A stretch of DNA of 64,000 nt from Desmodesmus armatus (lineage: Eukaryota > Chlorophyta > Chlorophyceae > Sphaeropleales > Scenedesmaceae): positions 1 through 64,000 of the forward strand of contig VIIQ02000112.1 in assembly GCA_007449985.2 (NCBI GenBank), given 5' to 3'. The notes beneath the pieces are model-generated. The model saw only the letters and a program-made list of their open reading frames with translations, made no database searches and was not told the origin of the DNA. Shown in pieces: positions 12,101-24,000 of this stretch. The position numbers and the translations under genes are program-made. The first letter of the stretch is position 1. Every line of letters begins with the position of its first letter.

Positions 12101-13314
12101 TGTTTGCGTGTTCTGCTTGTTACAGTGTCTGAGGGGATGCGCTCTCTGGGCACATCAGTTTACCTTCTGACAGTGGCTGTGGGCACCTATATGGCCTCTG
12201 CCCTCAACATCATTGTGGCAGCAGCAGCACCCAACGACCTCTGGGTCTCTGACAACCCACTGTTTGGCCACTACGACTAGTAAGTGATGGCAGCCCGTGG
12301 CTTGAGAGTAGTCTGGGCTGCACGCCTTGGTATGCTGACTAGGCATCATGCTTGCGTGGGCCTTTGAGCGGCAGCAGCAGTGCATCGCGGAGTCAGCCAG
12401 GGTTGTTTGCCATACAGTCCACTGGCCACAGGTCACATGGACACCCATGGTGCCGCTGCTTGGAGGAAACCTGTGGTGCTCACAGTATACGGAGTGCAGG
12501 TCAGGTTATCCAGACAGTGCAGTGTGTTGACCATATGCTTACCTGCAGAGTTTCCTTACTCTGCCCGCTGTCTGTTGCTGTGCAGTTACTTCTGGCTGAA
12601 TGCAGGCATCCTGGCAGTGGGCCTCATCATTTATGCCTTCGTTGCAAGGTCGTACACTGAGAAGCCTATCCTCAGCAGTGAGAGGGTGAGTGAGAGAGTC
12701 CTTCCACCAGTACAATGCGCAGTACCTGACAAGACACAGCTGCAATGATATGTTGGTGTCAACCATGAAGATGGTAGCTGGCCTGCACACTGACCTGACG
12801 CCAAGCCCTGTGGTCATGGTCCTCAAATGGAGACACACTGTCAGCCTGTGTGCTTGCCTCGTTCTGCATCTTCATCAGCTCAGCACCACAAGATGCTGTC
12901 ATGTGCACACATCACACAGCACACATCATATGCACCATTCCATAACTCTGTTCATGCTGGCTTTTTGATGTACTCTTCTGCTGACTTTACCCGCTCTTCC
13001 CTTCGTTCTGCCTGCAGGATCCTTTCAAGACCGATAACAGGCTGCACAGTGAGCTGGCCAACGTGTCGCGTGTGTGGCCCTCCGTCAGCCGCGACAGCCG
13101 CATGAGTGAGCTGCGCATGCGCAGCACCGCCAGCCGCACCAGCGCCACCAGGGCAGGCAGTGTAATAGGCAGCGGCCAGGGAGACGTGCTGGGACACCAC
13201 CTGCCTCACCAGGGCCAGCCAGGGCGCCAGTCGGCCAAGAATTTGGATACGGTGTACTCCGTTGAGCCGACGGCCAGCGGGAATGTGGCATCGCAGGCAC
13301 AAAACCGCGTGTGA
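6123..13314 (+). CDS. NPF (NRT1/PTR, POT family) proton-coupled nitrate/peptide transporter
   Basis: Nineteen exons, all phases consistent: 6123-6312, 6400-6418, 6500-6531, 6776-6828, 7181-7294, 7701-7802, 8191-8288, 8595-8652, 8927-9107, 9398-9512, 9843-9960, 10168-10187, 10384-10438, 10761-10852, 11086-11231, 11579-11713, 12126-12279, 12586-12685, 13018-13314. They encode 692 residues. The protein has a hydrophilic N-terminus, then the POT proton-coupling motif ExxER (NELCERLAYYG) early in TM1, the PTR signature [19 protein letters not shown], the second signature [13 protein letters not shown], and further hydrophobic segments consistent with 12 TMs. A Ser/Arg-rich cytosolic tail of about 100 residues ends AQNRV. 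The family carries nitrate, peptides, hormones or glucosinolates across the plasma or vacuolar membrane; the substrate cannot be told here. The ExxER motif is built across tiny exons of 19 and 32 nt, and exon 12 is only 20 nt. The first ATG in the open frame is used. Confidence 0.93.
7947..8004. repeat. Perfect 20-bp inverted repeat (hairpin) in NPF intron 6
   Basis: Arms 7947-7966 (CTTGCTAGTTGTATGCAGCA) and 7985-8004 are exact reverse complements around an 18-nt loop. On the sense strand it would fold as a stable hairpin inside the intron 7803-8190. It could be a hairpin-RNA precursor, a foldback insertion, or a structure that shortens the branch-site distance. Confidence 0.8.
9764..9830 (+). 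repeat. (GTGCT)n pentanucleotide microsatellite
   Basis: About 13 uninterrupted copies of GTGCT/TGCTG sit immediately before the exon 11 acceptor (CCCCAG at 9837-9842) of the transporter. A shorter, impure TGCTGTG tract precedes the exon 7 acceptor around 8103-8172. Both replace a normal polypyrimidine tract. Confidence 0.9.
11252..11327 (-). mobile_element. (TAG)n-tailed dispersed repeat, copy 2 (inverted)
   Basis: Reverse complement of the 4932-5031 element: CTACTACTAA, then TTGGATCAGGGCCACGCCTG, then GGAGCCAAACAAGGCTCATA. Substitutions against copy 1 are scattered and the triplet tail is degenerate, so it is the older copy. It begins 20 bases inside NPF intron 15. Confidence 0.6.
11384..11447 (+). 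repeat. 32-bp tandem repeat, two copies
   Basis: The unit starts GCTATAGTTGGTTCATGAGC at 11384 and again at 11416. It lies in NPF intron 15. Confidence 0.85.
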
Positions 13315-13964
13315 AATGACAGGCTGGTGGTTGTGCGCAAATTGCCAGTGCCAGTGGAGCTTCTTCTGCTGATTGATCGTGGTATGATGGTGCAATGATG
13401 GACACAGAGCCGTGTGTGAGCTAACCTCTCCCGCCAGGACAAAGTGGTGGCAGCAGGCAGTCTGGGTGCGTGGAAAGCTTCAATGACCCCTGATGAGCCT
13501 GGCAGGCTGCCAGACTGGTGTATGCGGAGCATGAAACTGCAACAGCTGATGAGTCGTGATGTTGATTCAGCTGATGGTTTGGTTCAGCTGATGATCTGGG
13601 TTCATCTGATGATTTGTAATGTTGGTTCAGCTGTTTGAGTGCGGAGTTGGTGGTCAGATATGGCTGTCTGCTGATCCTTGTTGAGCACATCAGCTGAGAT
13701 GGAGCACCTTGAGGTCAGCCAGCAGATTGAGGCTCACCTGCGGTGTGGCTGGGTAGCACAGACTCGGAGTCCCGGAGTCTGAAGTTCAACGCATGAATTG
13801 ATGAGACCTTGTGCCTTGCTTGCAGTTGGTCTGTGGGCTGCAGCAACAGCTGCTGTTGCTGGTGGGTTTCTTTGTAGCTTGCCCAGTGGCTGTTTGCTTT
13901 GCTGTGCGCTTGATCCCCTGTATCCTTACTCAATCCAGCATAACGCTGTGACTGGTCCAGAGAC

Positions 13965-14022
13965 CGTGCAATACAAACCTGTTTCACAGCACGTGCAATA
14001 CAAACCTGTTTCACAGCACGTG
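13965..14022 (+). repeat. 27-bp tandem repeat, two exact copies
   Basis: The unit CGTGCAATACAAACCTGTTT plus CACAGCA is repeated at 13965 and 13992 without mismatch, followed by a third CGTG start. The identity suggests recent duplication. Confidence 0.9.
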
Positions 14023-14168
14023 GGTGGTGCTGCTTGCAGGTAATCCTGTTAGGCTTGATGGGGCTGCTGGACTCGCAGCTTTGGACTGGACGCCTTCTAT
14101 TGTACTGTGAGGTTGCTTTGTTAGGCTTTTGTTGCCTGGGGTGGCGGTGGGGGACCCCAGTGCTAGCT

Positions 14169-14248
14169 ACATTGTGTTACCATCTTGTGTGTTCCCAGTG
14201 TCTCCACAGGAAATCACGCTACCTCCCCGGTTCCGGGCACTGTCTCAC
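14169..14248 (+). mobile_element. Short dispersed repeat, copy 1
   Basis: About 80 bp (ACATTGTGTTAC, then TGTGTGTTCCCAGTGTCTCC, then CTACCTCCCCGGTTCCGGGC) matches the reverse complement of 56864-56955 with few differences. No clear target duplication is seen at this copy. The other copy has a 15-bp one. Confidence 0.55.
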
Positions 14249-15610
14249 AGCACGTGGCTTTGACTGGTGGATGGGTGACTCTGGTGTTGTCCGGCAGCAG
14301 TCGATTGTGGTGTCTGCCCACCTGGACCCACTGCTGCTTGGCTCATCAACTGTGAGCCACTGGGGGGTGCGCACCGTTGCAACTCCACTGTGGGCACACC
14401 ATGTTGCTGGTGGCTGCAGCGCGACACTCCAGGAGTCAACGCCAGCAGACACCTGCAGTACATGAAGGTGCTGCAACGGTGCCTGGAAAGCTCTTTTTGT
14501 TGCGACCAAGTACTCGTGGTGTACATAATGAGTCGCTTTGCCGGCACCTCAGTTGATGTTGCTAGCTGTGCTGTCAGCTCCATCCCGTTGCCTGGGTTGT
14601 TGACTACACGTTCTTGCACAGTGCATGCTTGGTTCATGACTTTGTAGTCTGATTACGACGGTCTTTTGCTTTACCCTGTCTGTACATTCTGCTGTATGTG
14701 TGTGTGGGTTGTTGCTGCCGCCGCCTGCGGACAAATCCTTTCAACCAACGGATGCATGGTAGATGACACTGTTGTCGCAAGGTCTCTTTACTCATTTTCT
14801 GTTGAAGTACTCTGTCTGTACAGTCTGTTTTTATGTGTGTTGAATTCGTGGATGAATCAGGGCATCACAAGCTGCTGCACAAGGGGTGCGAGTTTAGTCA
14901 ATGAGCGGACACCCGCGAGGAGAATGAAGGTGCCACTGACAGCTGCTATGCATGGAGCATGGTGTTGTGTTGTGGTCCTGGTCATGATGATGTTATCCCT
15001 TGCCACTTTCTCGGCTGCTTGCCTGCACAGTGAGCCCTGACTCTGCTGCAAGACTGTGCATTCATGGGCTGCGGCAAGCTGTCCAAGCCTTGCCATTGCG
15101 GCAGGCTGCAGTAACGGATGTCCACGTTGCAGTGAAAGCAGACCGTCGTGGGTTTTCCGGGCTGTGTTAGTATCTGTCTTTGTAATACAGTGGGGGTGGA
15201 TGTCAGAGCCAGTGGCACATCATTCGCTCAGTCAGTGCTGCTTCTCTAAATCAGAAACACAGGCGCAGGTACATAACAATCAAAGATCAGTATGCAATCT
15301 CCAGCAACACCACCACACACAATTGTCAGACTGGCCAGCAGTTGGGTGACCCTGCTCACATCAAAGCAGGGCACCCACTGCTCACCATGCACCACACACA
15401 AGTACAAACACTGAAGCAGCACAAGCACAGCACTACCCAAGTGGTGCAGTCAGGTGAACGTCTGTATAGGGTTGGTAGGGCCAAACAATGTGAGGCAGCA
15501 CTGTCAAAACACCAGACAGGAAGGATGCTGGCTGCGGCTGATTGATACAGACACAGAATCTGGCAGTGCCTGAAGGCAAGCTTGAGAAAGGTTTTTGCAA
15601 GCCCATGCCC

Positions 15611-18126
15611 TCAACTGCCCTTCTCTGCTGACCACAGCTGTATCGTGCAGTCTGCTGCATCTGCGGCCGACGCCAGGATGGGCTGAGTGGGGTGCGCAGC
15701 AACACACAGCACTGGTACGCTGTGTCCTGGCTGTGTGTCGTCCGGCCCCTTGTTTGGGGGTATGTGCTGCAACACCTGCAAGCAAAGGGGGCAGTGTGGG
15801 GTTGTGCATTTGGCGGTGAAAGTTTGTTGGGGGATTGTGGGGCGGGCAACCATGACTACGGCACTGCTGATGCATCTTTTGTTATGCCTACTGCTTGGCT
15901 CAATGACCCGGAAAATCCTCAAAAATCGAATTGGCACATGCTGTATTGCCTTGCACACATCACCTGCCAACACCACACAGCTTGTGTGCAAGCTGACTTC
16001 TGACAGCATGTATTCAAAACATCCACAGCTGTCACTCAAAGTTGGCGCCCGAAACCCCAAACACTGACCCCAAAACCTGATGTTCCCCCACAAACCTGCA
16101 TGGTGTTGATGTCCCACACAAATATGCTCCCGTCCTCAGAGCCGCACGCCACTGCATGTTGCGGGAGTGTGGTGACGAATGTGCTGCTGCTGCAGTACAG
16201 CTTGTTGGTGTGGCCCTTGAACACCCTGAACACCTCGCCCTTCTCAGTGCCAACCAGCCGCTGCGTGCTGTCCAGCGCACCAACAAGCAAGTACTCCCCT
16301 GAGGGCAGGATTGTAGACAGAATGAGGGCAGAAAGAAAGACAGGGTGCAGGTAAGGGGTTTATAAACATCACATACATGCTCAGTCTGGCACGTTACTGG
16401 CTGCGGAGAGACTGCTGAGGTTCACTCAAGCAGCTTTGCTGGGCATGACGCAGCACTGGCCTCACTATCAACAAGTGCGGCGAGTATGTGCAGATGCAGA
16501 TGCCAGCTACCTTGCCCAGTGGTGCAGACAACCACGTGTAGTTCAAGGAGACGGCAAGAGATGCCGCATGACAGCATAGAAGTCAGCCCCCATTAGGGGA
16601 GTATCACACCGAGTAGACTGTGATCAGGCCCACTGGCCCCTCAACAAACCTTAGGTACACCTAGGCGCATGACAGCCCCCTGTGCCTCTGCTCACCGTTT
16701 GGGCTGAACTCTATGCAGCTGAGTGGGTGCTCTGCATTCTCCAGGGCCCTTGTGACCAGGCAGTGGCCTGTAGACGTGTCCCACAGCCTGAGCAAGCCAT
16801 CAAAGCTGCAGCTGGCCAGCACGGTGCCATCATGGTGGTAGCTCATGCCTGCGCACACACGCGTGTCAGCACCACATGGCATGAGGGGCGGGAAACGGTG
16901 GGTGGGTCGGTTGAGCCCTTGCTTGATGAGCACAGTCACTGTGTGACAGAAGCAAGGTAGGGTTGTCTGGAGCAAGGTAGGGTTGGTGAGCAGCTGGTTG
17001 TTGAGCAACACAGGCTCCTTGCGGGTCACAATGCATTCGTGGAAGGATGCAAGGCTGCATGTGATAATGTTTGCATCACACAGCTCAACCTGTGCTGGCC
17101 TTGCCTCTGCCACACCCCCAGCAGGCAGGTGTATCCCAATGCTTGCTGGCTAGTGCACAGGAGCACACCTTTTGCCTAGCTGCTGTGCTAAATTGTGCTG
17201 TACTGCAGCTGCATGGGAGGTCTCCCTTTCCACCCTTCCCCATCCCTCGTATATCGTGTTTTCATTGCTATGTCCATCATCACCGTGTACAATGCTGCCT
17301 ACCTGTGATTGGGTCAGAGTGTGCAGGCAGCTCCCTCAAGCAGCGGCCTGAGCGCACATCCCAGAAGCGGATGGTTTCATCGTAGCTGCCTGTGGCCTGT
17401 GGGACAGCAGCGGCAGAGGAGGTCACCCACCCGCAGTCAGCAAGATGACTCAGCCCAGTATGTACAACGGCCAACTGCACATTGCGACACACCCAGCCTG
17501 CCGGACACACAGGCGTGCTGTCATGTCTGTGCTCAGCAGGTGCATCAGCCCGATACGTCCAACTGCTTTGGAAAGTGATCAACCACTGTGCTATACAATG
17601 CCATGTGCCTGGTTGTTGATGTGCTGTGTCCTGAAGCTGTGACGATAGCAAAGCGTTGTAGGCCACCACCGCCGTCTGTTATACCTACCAGGATAGTGCT
17701 TTGAGGGTTGAACTGACAACAAAACACATAGTTGGTATGGCCTGCATATGTAGCGAGGCACTTGCGTGTCTCCACGTCCCAGATCTTTGCTGTCAAGTCG
17801 TCTGATGCTGTTGCAAGGTAGGAGCCGTTGCGGTTCCAGGTAACATCGTTGATGCCCTTTGCATGCTGCGTTGGGTCCTGTCTGCTGCTGGCCCCCTCGC
17901 CGGCTGCTGCTGCTGGATCATCTTTCAAAGAGCCGTCAGCGACGTTCCACAGTTTTAGCGTCTTGTCTGCTGACACTGAAGCTAGCAGCTGCCCGTCTGG
18001 GGAGAACCGGACAGCAGCTACTGCTTTTGTGTGACCCTTGCAGGTGGCTTTGTGGTGATAGGGCCCGCTGGACGAGTATGATGTGCTGGGGGCATCTTCA
18101 TCCATGGGTTCGTCGCCTTTAGCCAT
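15611..18126 (-). CDS. WDR5: WD40-repeat protein, WDR5-like (COMPASS/H3K4 methyltransferase core subunit)
   Basis: Five exons on the minus strand: 18126-17689, 17396-17303, 16848-16696, 16298-16096 and 15775-15611. The product has 350 residues, close to the 334 of human WDR5. An acidic, Ser-rich leader of about 30 residues precedes seven WD repeats. These include [101 protein letters not shown] and the closing [12 protein letters not shown]. The order and wording of the blades follow WDR5 closely. In other eukaryotes WDR5 scaffolds SET1/MLL complexes by binding WIN-motif arginines in the central hole, and it acts in the nucleus. The fifth to sixth blades (around [17 protein letters not shown]) diverge most from the animal protein. 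The ATG at 18126 is the first in frame. It is divergent from DPM1, 302 bp away. Confidence 0.9.
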
Positions 18127-18428
18127 GTGGCGAAGTAGACAGGAAAAATAATGATGGAGGCGATCTGGATCTGTTGTTGACAAATGCCGAAACTGTTGCT
18201 CAGGGCGGGCTATTGACTGTATCAGTATGTGACAACGTTACCTTTTGGATTGTCAGTTTGTTGTGTGTGTAGGTTGAGAGTGAGCGCGGGTTTTGCTTGA
18301 TCACCCCCCGCTTGAATTTTGTCATATAGCCTCTCCTGTCCAATTGCCCCAGTACGTGTTTTGATGTTCCATGTGGTCCTGTTGATCGCCTTTCACACAG
18401 AACAGTGCTAGCCAGCACACACGTGCTG
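18127..18428. promoter_or_regulatory. Putative bidirectional promoter, WDR5-like / DPM1
   Basis: Only 302 bp separate the two start codons, so both 5' UTRs and core promoters must fit here. I see no unambiguous TATA box. Confidence 0.5.
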
Positions 18429-19175
18429 ATGGCAGCAAGCGCCAGCAGCAACAGCAATAGCAACACCATCATCAGCATCATCGTGCCGACTTTCAACGAG
18501 GCTGAGAACATCCCCATCTTGCTCTGGCTGGTCGAAGAGACGTGCAGCACCCACAGCATCCGTTACGAGGTGGTCATAGTCGATGATGCTAGCCCAGATG
18601 GCACGCAGCAGGTGGTGCGGCAGATGCAGCAGCTGCTGGGGCGTGACAAGGTCATCCTACAGACACGGCCTGCAAAGCTAGGCCTCGGCACAGCCTACAT
18701 GCATGGACTGCAGTTTGCGCGTGGCGACTGGATCGTCTTGATGGATGCTGACCTGTCCCACCACCCCAAGTACCTGCCCACCTTCCTGGCAGTGCAGCAG
18801 CAGACGGCAGCCGATATCGTGACAGGGACTCGCTACCAGAAGGGCGGCGGGGTTTCAGGTTGGAACTGGAAACGCAAGCTCACTAGCAGAGGGGCCAACG
18901 TGCTGGCTTCCACACTGCTGGGCCTTCAGGTGTCAGACCTCACCGGGGCGTATCGGCTGTACCGCCGGTCAGTCCTGGATGGCTTGCTGGCCTCAGTCAC
19001 TTCCAAGGGTTACGCCTTCCAAATGGAGATGATTGCAAGAGCCACAGCTTCAGGTGCATCTATAGCAGAGGTGCCCATCGTGTTTGTGGACAGGGTGTTT
19101 GGGCAGTCCAAGCTGGGGCGCAATGAGTACACTATGTTCATTTCCGGCCTGGTGCACTTGTTCTTCACATTGTAG
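18429..19175 (+). CDS. DPM1: Dolichol-phosphate mannosyltransferase catalytic subunit
   Basis: A single exon of 248 residues, rare among the intron-rich genes here. GT-A fold GT2 motifs are all present: IISIIVPTFNEAENIP, VIVDDASPDGT, the DxD-type MDADLSHHPKYLP, GTRYQKGGGVSGW, SRGANVLA, DLTGAYRLYRR and SKGYAFQMEM, and the end EVPIVFVDRVFGQSKLG. It transfers mannose from GDP-mannose to dolichyl phosphate on the cytosolic ER face. This supplies N-glycan, GPI-anchor and O-mannosyl pathways. The protein ends just after the catalytic domain with no C-terminal TM anchor. It therefore belongs to the human-type class that relies on DPM2/DPM3-like partners, unlike yeast Dpm1. The ATG at 18429 is the first in frame after a stretch without Met and gives a Ser/Asn-rich leader. 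Divergent from the WDR5-like gene. Confidence 0.96.
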   Translation: MAASASSNSNSNTIISIIVPTFNEAENIPILLWLVEETCSTHSIRYEVVIVDDASPDGTQQVVRQMQQLLGRDKVILQTRPAKLGLGTAYMHGLQFARGDWIVLMDADLSHHPKYLPTFLAVQQQTAADIVTGTRYQKGGGVSGWNWKRKLTSRGANVLASTLLGLQVSDLTGAYRLYRRSVLDGLLASVTSKGYAFQMEMIARATASGASIAEVPIVFVDRVFGQSKLGRNEYTMFISGLVHLFFTL

Positions 19176-21000
19176 GGGTGTGGGGGGGACGGCAGCTGCA
19201 TTCACTCAGCTGGGTTGAATCACAAGCTGAAGTGGCTGTGTGCATTGGACTGTGGTTGCTGGTTGGAGTCCCAGCCCATGAGCTGTATGTCAGCTGTTGT
19301 GGGGTTGGCGGACCTTCTGGGTGTTGTGAATGACATTGGGGGTTGACCCTTTCATGCACTGACTGACGGACGCAACAAATGACCCATCCAACATTTGACT
19401 GTTTGGCCCAGGCCGGCCTGTCCTTGCATCTGCTTGCGGGGGCAGAGCATTGTTTTGGATAGGCTCGTTCACAGCTGGCATGACTGAATACTGCAACGAC
19501 GTGCACCCCATGCAGCAATGCATGACAGTGGCCTGTACGTCCCCATCACAACTTGTGTTTCGAGGTATGCATTCTGTACTGCAGACGGCAGGATGCTGCT
19601 TTTGTAGGGGTGCGTGAGCAGCGACTTTGAGCTCAAGTACATCATGTTCTGCGGCTTCTGCACTGCCGCACCTTTTGAAGTTGCTTCAGCAGCTGTGTTG
19701 GCACAGTCAGGGTAGTGCCCCAAAGGCTGTGGTGCAGCCATCTCTCGGTGTGAGTCATGGCGCCTGCAGCTGCAATGTAGTATCAGCACGTTTTGCCCCC
19801 CACAAGCAAAGCAGTCCAGGCGGCCTGAGTGCCATGTGATACTGCCACACAGTGAACCTTGCAGGCTGACTTACTCCAGCTCACTGCTGCGGCGGACGTT
19901 CCCAGCCCATGCCGCACACACAACCTCCAGAAGCTTCTTCAGCTTGTGCAGCTGCAGCCTTTGCAAGAGCCAAGGTCCCCTGCTGACAGGTGCACACCTA
20001 AGCCGGTCTGTTGCAGGCACATCCTGCACCTGCCCGACGATACACCAGCCAAACATGCGTGCAGCAACTTGGTGGACATGCATGTAGGCAAAGCACACAT
20101 GGAAACAAAACACACGGCCAGCACCAGTGGTCTGATAGCGCACATGACACAAGCATTGGCACACACCAAGATCGGCATAGCCAGCCGCTAATCTCACAAA
20201 AAGTTTCTCACCCGTAGCCCGTCACTTAGCCCACTGAGCTGTTCAGCAAAATCGCCCAGGTTCTGGATAAAAAATCAACATCAACCACCGTCAACAGCAC
20301 TGCACCACGACAAGAGGACTGCCTGCAGGCACGGCTTGACCTGCTCCAAGAAGAAGCTCCTCCCAACAGCACCACAGCACAAGAACGAGTGTGCTGCTCA
20401 TGCTAGCCTGACACACACGTGGGCGGGGTACTAGGAAACAGCTTGGTAAATGCCGCCCATCAAAACAAAACACGAACCGGAATAAGGCAACTGCCGACCC
20501 CATTGGTCAAGGGCCTGCAACTGGTGTGCCGACTGCAAAAACAGTGCAGTTGCCAGCTGACACCAAACTCAAGCACACCTGTCAAAAAAATCTTCGGACC
20601 TGCTGTGCACAGCTTTGCACCCCGACCACTCCCAAAACCCGTGCAGTCAATGAAAGCAACCCTGCTGATGTAACCCTTGACCTTGCCTCCTGCCGTCCCT
20701 CCCTGCCCTCCCCCTCCTACAATCTAACCTGCCCTGCAGCGCGCCCTGAAGCACACCACGCCCTCAAACAACACGACGACTGCACTGCACAGCGTGCATG
20801 CTACCACAATGCAAGGGCGCGCAAACGCAACCAGATTGCCTGCCAACTGCACTCAAGAGTTTAGTTGACACACACGCATAAAACGAACAGCAACATCAAG
20901 CACCATTTGTGCTAGACGCACTGCTGACCCTGCAGACCACTCCCACCCCAACCCCACACGCATGCTTGTGGCCGCAGCAGCTGCTCGCCACCAAACCCCC
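19176..21000. other. Convergent intergenic interval, DPM1 to LETM1-like
   Basis: About 1.8 kb between two stop codons. The left part is T/G-rich (DPM1 3' UTR side); from about 19.75 kb it becomes A/C-rich on the + strand, as expected for transcription from the minus strand. No open frame here shows family motifs or splice-consistent exons. Confidence 0.5.
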
Positions 21001-24000
21001 TCAGTGGCGCATGCTCATGCCGGTCGCAGGTGCATCGTCATCCTCAGGTGCCGAGTGCACCTCCTGCCTGACCTCCTCCAGCTCCTGCTCCAACATCCGC
21101 AGCTTGGCAGCAGCAGGACCAGACCCCTCATCATCACTCACTGGTGCCGACACATCCACACTGCTGAGGCTGCTGTTGCTGCCTCTGCTGCTGCCATTGC
21201 TCATGGCTCCTGCTGCTGTGCTGCTGGGTGAGGCTGCTGAGGGGCTGCTGACACTGGGGTTGTCGGGGGCCACTAGGCGGGCCACTGCTGCTGCTGCACG
21301 GGCCAGCTCGGCCTCCTCCTCCTCTATCTCTGCTGCCGCCTGAGCATCAACTAGCTGCCGCTGCAGACCCTCATACCTGCACAGCATACCGCACAGCCGG
21401 AAGATTATTCATACCAAGGGAGGGCGCAGTCATAAACAATACAGGCTTGTCTGGTCATGCAGCTGCAGGAGTAGAAGACCACACTCTCTGCGACGATGAG
21501 CAATGCAGCTCCCCCCCCCCCTGCATGTGTGCTTGTACTTTTAGTCCTTGGCCTGCTGTCCAGGAGGCCTCCCACACATCTGCATTGCGAGCGAATGCTG
21601 CAGGCCTGTAAGCAGCACGCTCTACGCTGCTACATACAAGTCTTGAGCATCTCTGCCTGCCTTGTTGCCCCTGCACCCCACCCCCCTCACCGCATCATGA
21701 GGTCCTGCCGCTGGTTGGTGAACTGGCTGGGGAAGAACCCTGGGAAGTAGCGCTGGATGAAGCCAAACACCAACACATGCCCCAGAGGGGTGATGGGCAC
21801 GATCAGGATGATCACAAAGGGAATGAAGGACAGCAGGTCCCGGGCGGTGCGGCGCAGGGCAGCCACCTCGCGAGGCTTGAGGGTGCCGCCTAGTGCTGCC
21901 TTGGTGAACAGGCGGCCTGCATGAAGGAACAACGCAACAGGCATGCCGGGGCAGGCAGATTGGGGGGGGGGGTGTGGTCAGCAGGTGATGGTCAGGTGTA
22001 AGGGTGCTGCAGCCTCAAGCACACACCCTCACCCCACCAGAGCACAGATGGAAACCGCTGACAACAGGCTTGCAGTGCTGTCGGCAGCACTTGAATGACA
22101 CCTCCACCTGCAAAGGTGGAAATGGCCTTGTTTGTAATCAATGCCGCCTGGCTGCCACATGCCACAACCCTGTTGTAAAGACAACCTTCAGCTGGCTCAG
22201 GATCAGTGCCGCTGGGGGTGCCGTTCCTAAAAGTCAAGAAGCCCCTCAACAGCAGCGCACCTGCGTTGCCCACATCACTCCCCAGCAGCCGCACACCGCG
22301 TGTGAGGAAGTTCACCCCCTCCAGCACCTTCAAGCTGTTCTCCTTGACCTGCAGCTTCAGCCGCGTGGGGCTCAGCGGGTTGGCCCCAAACACCTCTGCA
22401 TCCGACACACCAACCCTGTACCGCAGGTCTGGAATCTCAGCTGCCAACTCAGTCAACAGGTCATCATTCACAATGCTGAGGCCGGCGGACTTGCCAGCCC
22501 CTGATGCTGTTGCCGCCGCCATGGCTGCTGCAGGGGCTGGGATGCCGTGGCTGCTGCTGCTGCCCTCCAGCGGTGCCATCTGGCTGGCTATACTGTCCGC
22601 CAGCACGTCAAGCTGCTCCAGCAGCAGACCGTACTCGGCCACCAGCAGCGCCAGCTCCCCTGTGGTGTTCTCCCGGGCCAGCGCGGGACCTGTGTATGCA
22701 GCATACCAGCATGAGGACCACACCAGCAAGCAGGGTCAAGTCAGCACAAAGGTCAAACATCAGAAAATGCCATTATTAGATATACACACACTACCCATGC
22801 ACTACACAACGTTGCAGGCAGCCTGCACAGAAGCACCGTGTCGTTGGTATCGCTGCATGCAGCTCTGCAGCTGCAGCACCCTGCTGTGCCCCTGCCCCCG
22901 TGGTGCTGTGTTATGCAGCCTGCAGCCTGCAGAGGGTCTCCATACGGGGCGGCATGGCATGGCGTCCTGTGTGGCGCACCTTTGAAGCTGTTGCGCAGCT
23001 CGTCCCCTGAAATGTCCAGAGCCTCCTCCTCAAGGCCACTGAAGATGTATTCCATCTCAAGCTAAGGCCAGCAGCAGCACCACCAGCACAAGCACAGCAG
23101 CAAGAGGACAAGCACAATTTCTGTCAGCCAGGCATGGCTCATGGAGCCAACTACAATCCACTGCACACCAAACAGCTCCACGGTACAGCACCAAAGCCAC
23201 AAGCAGCATCCTGCCATAAAGGGCCTCAGCCTCTGTGCCCAAAGCACATGCGTATGAACACATCCGTCCCAAACACAGAACAGCCTGTGCCTATGCATCT
23301 GGCCGGACGGTTGGACTGGTTCGCTGTGCTGCTGCCACGCCAGCAAACAACCTGCCCACCCCCGACCTTGATGGGGCCACCAGTGAAACAGTCAGGGCAC
23401 ATAGGTTGTGTGGACACCACATCGGCCGCTGTCCTCACCTGCAGTGCTCCCACTGCCAGCAGCCTGCTGATGGCCACTACCTCAGCATCCATGGTCCTGA
23501 GCTGGATGGCGACAGCAACACGCCCTGCACCACCACAGCAGAAGCCACACAACCAATGGTGAACAGGATGGCCCACCAGTTCAGCGGCAGCCACACAGCC
23601 TCCAGTGAATGAAATGGTCCCTCAACAGGAGAACAGACAGCGGAAGCTCAAAACACAGCCACAACACAGACGATGTGCTGCAAACCTGCTCCACCAACAG
23701 TGCAAGGCCATACCATGTGCGCTGCACCTGTGCTCACATGTAAGCAGGCGTGAGCACGGTGCAGCTGCAGTTGCAGCAGTCACACTACCCCACCCCAGCC
23801 TTCCAGAGACACCTGCACACCTGCTGCTCCTGCCTTGCGCAGCCGCGCCTCCCGGGCCTTGCTGGCCTCCACCAGCCGCTTGTCAAGGCCCTCCAGCTTC
23901 AGCCGCAGCTCTTGGATGCGCTGCATGATGGCAGGACAACCACACACACAGGAGTACCCCATCAGCATTCCAAGCCCATGCTTGCTGCAGACTGCATCTG

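Larger units (their letters stand above)
13315..15610. other. Gene-poor convergent interval, NPF to WDR5-like
   Basis: Both flanking genes point into it, so it holds their 3' UTRs. A TGTAA at 13615-13619, 300 bases after the NPF stop, is a plausible poly(A) signal. Imperfect TTCAGCTGATG repeats lie at 13548-13632, a 27-bp tandem repeat at 13965-14022, and a dispersed repeat at 14169-14248. The composition flips from T/G-rich to A/C-rich on the + strand near 15.2 kb, matching the change in gene direction. No supported coding exon was seen. Confidence 0.6.

Noticed and set aside
15411..15849. Plus and minus frames around 15.4-15.8 kb as a separate gene
   Set aside because: The only family-supported reading is the last WDR5-like exon (15775-15611); the other frames are overlapping shadows.
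22206..22985. 259-codon plus-strand frame
   Set aside because: Exact antisense of LETM1-like exon 10, which has clean splice sites and homology on the minus strand.
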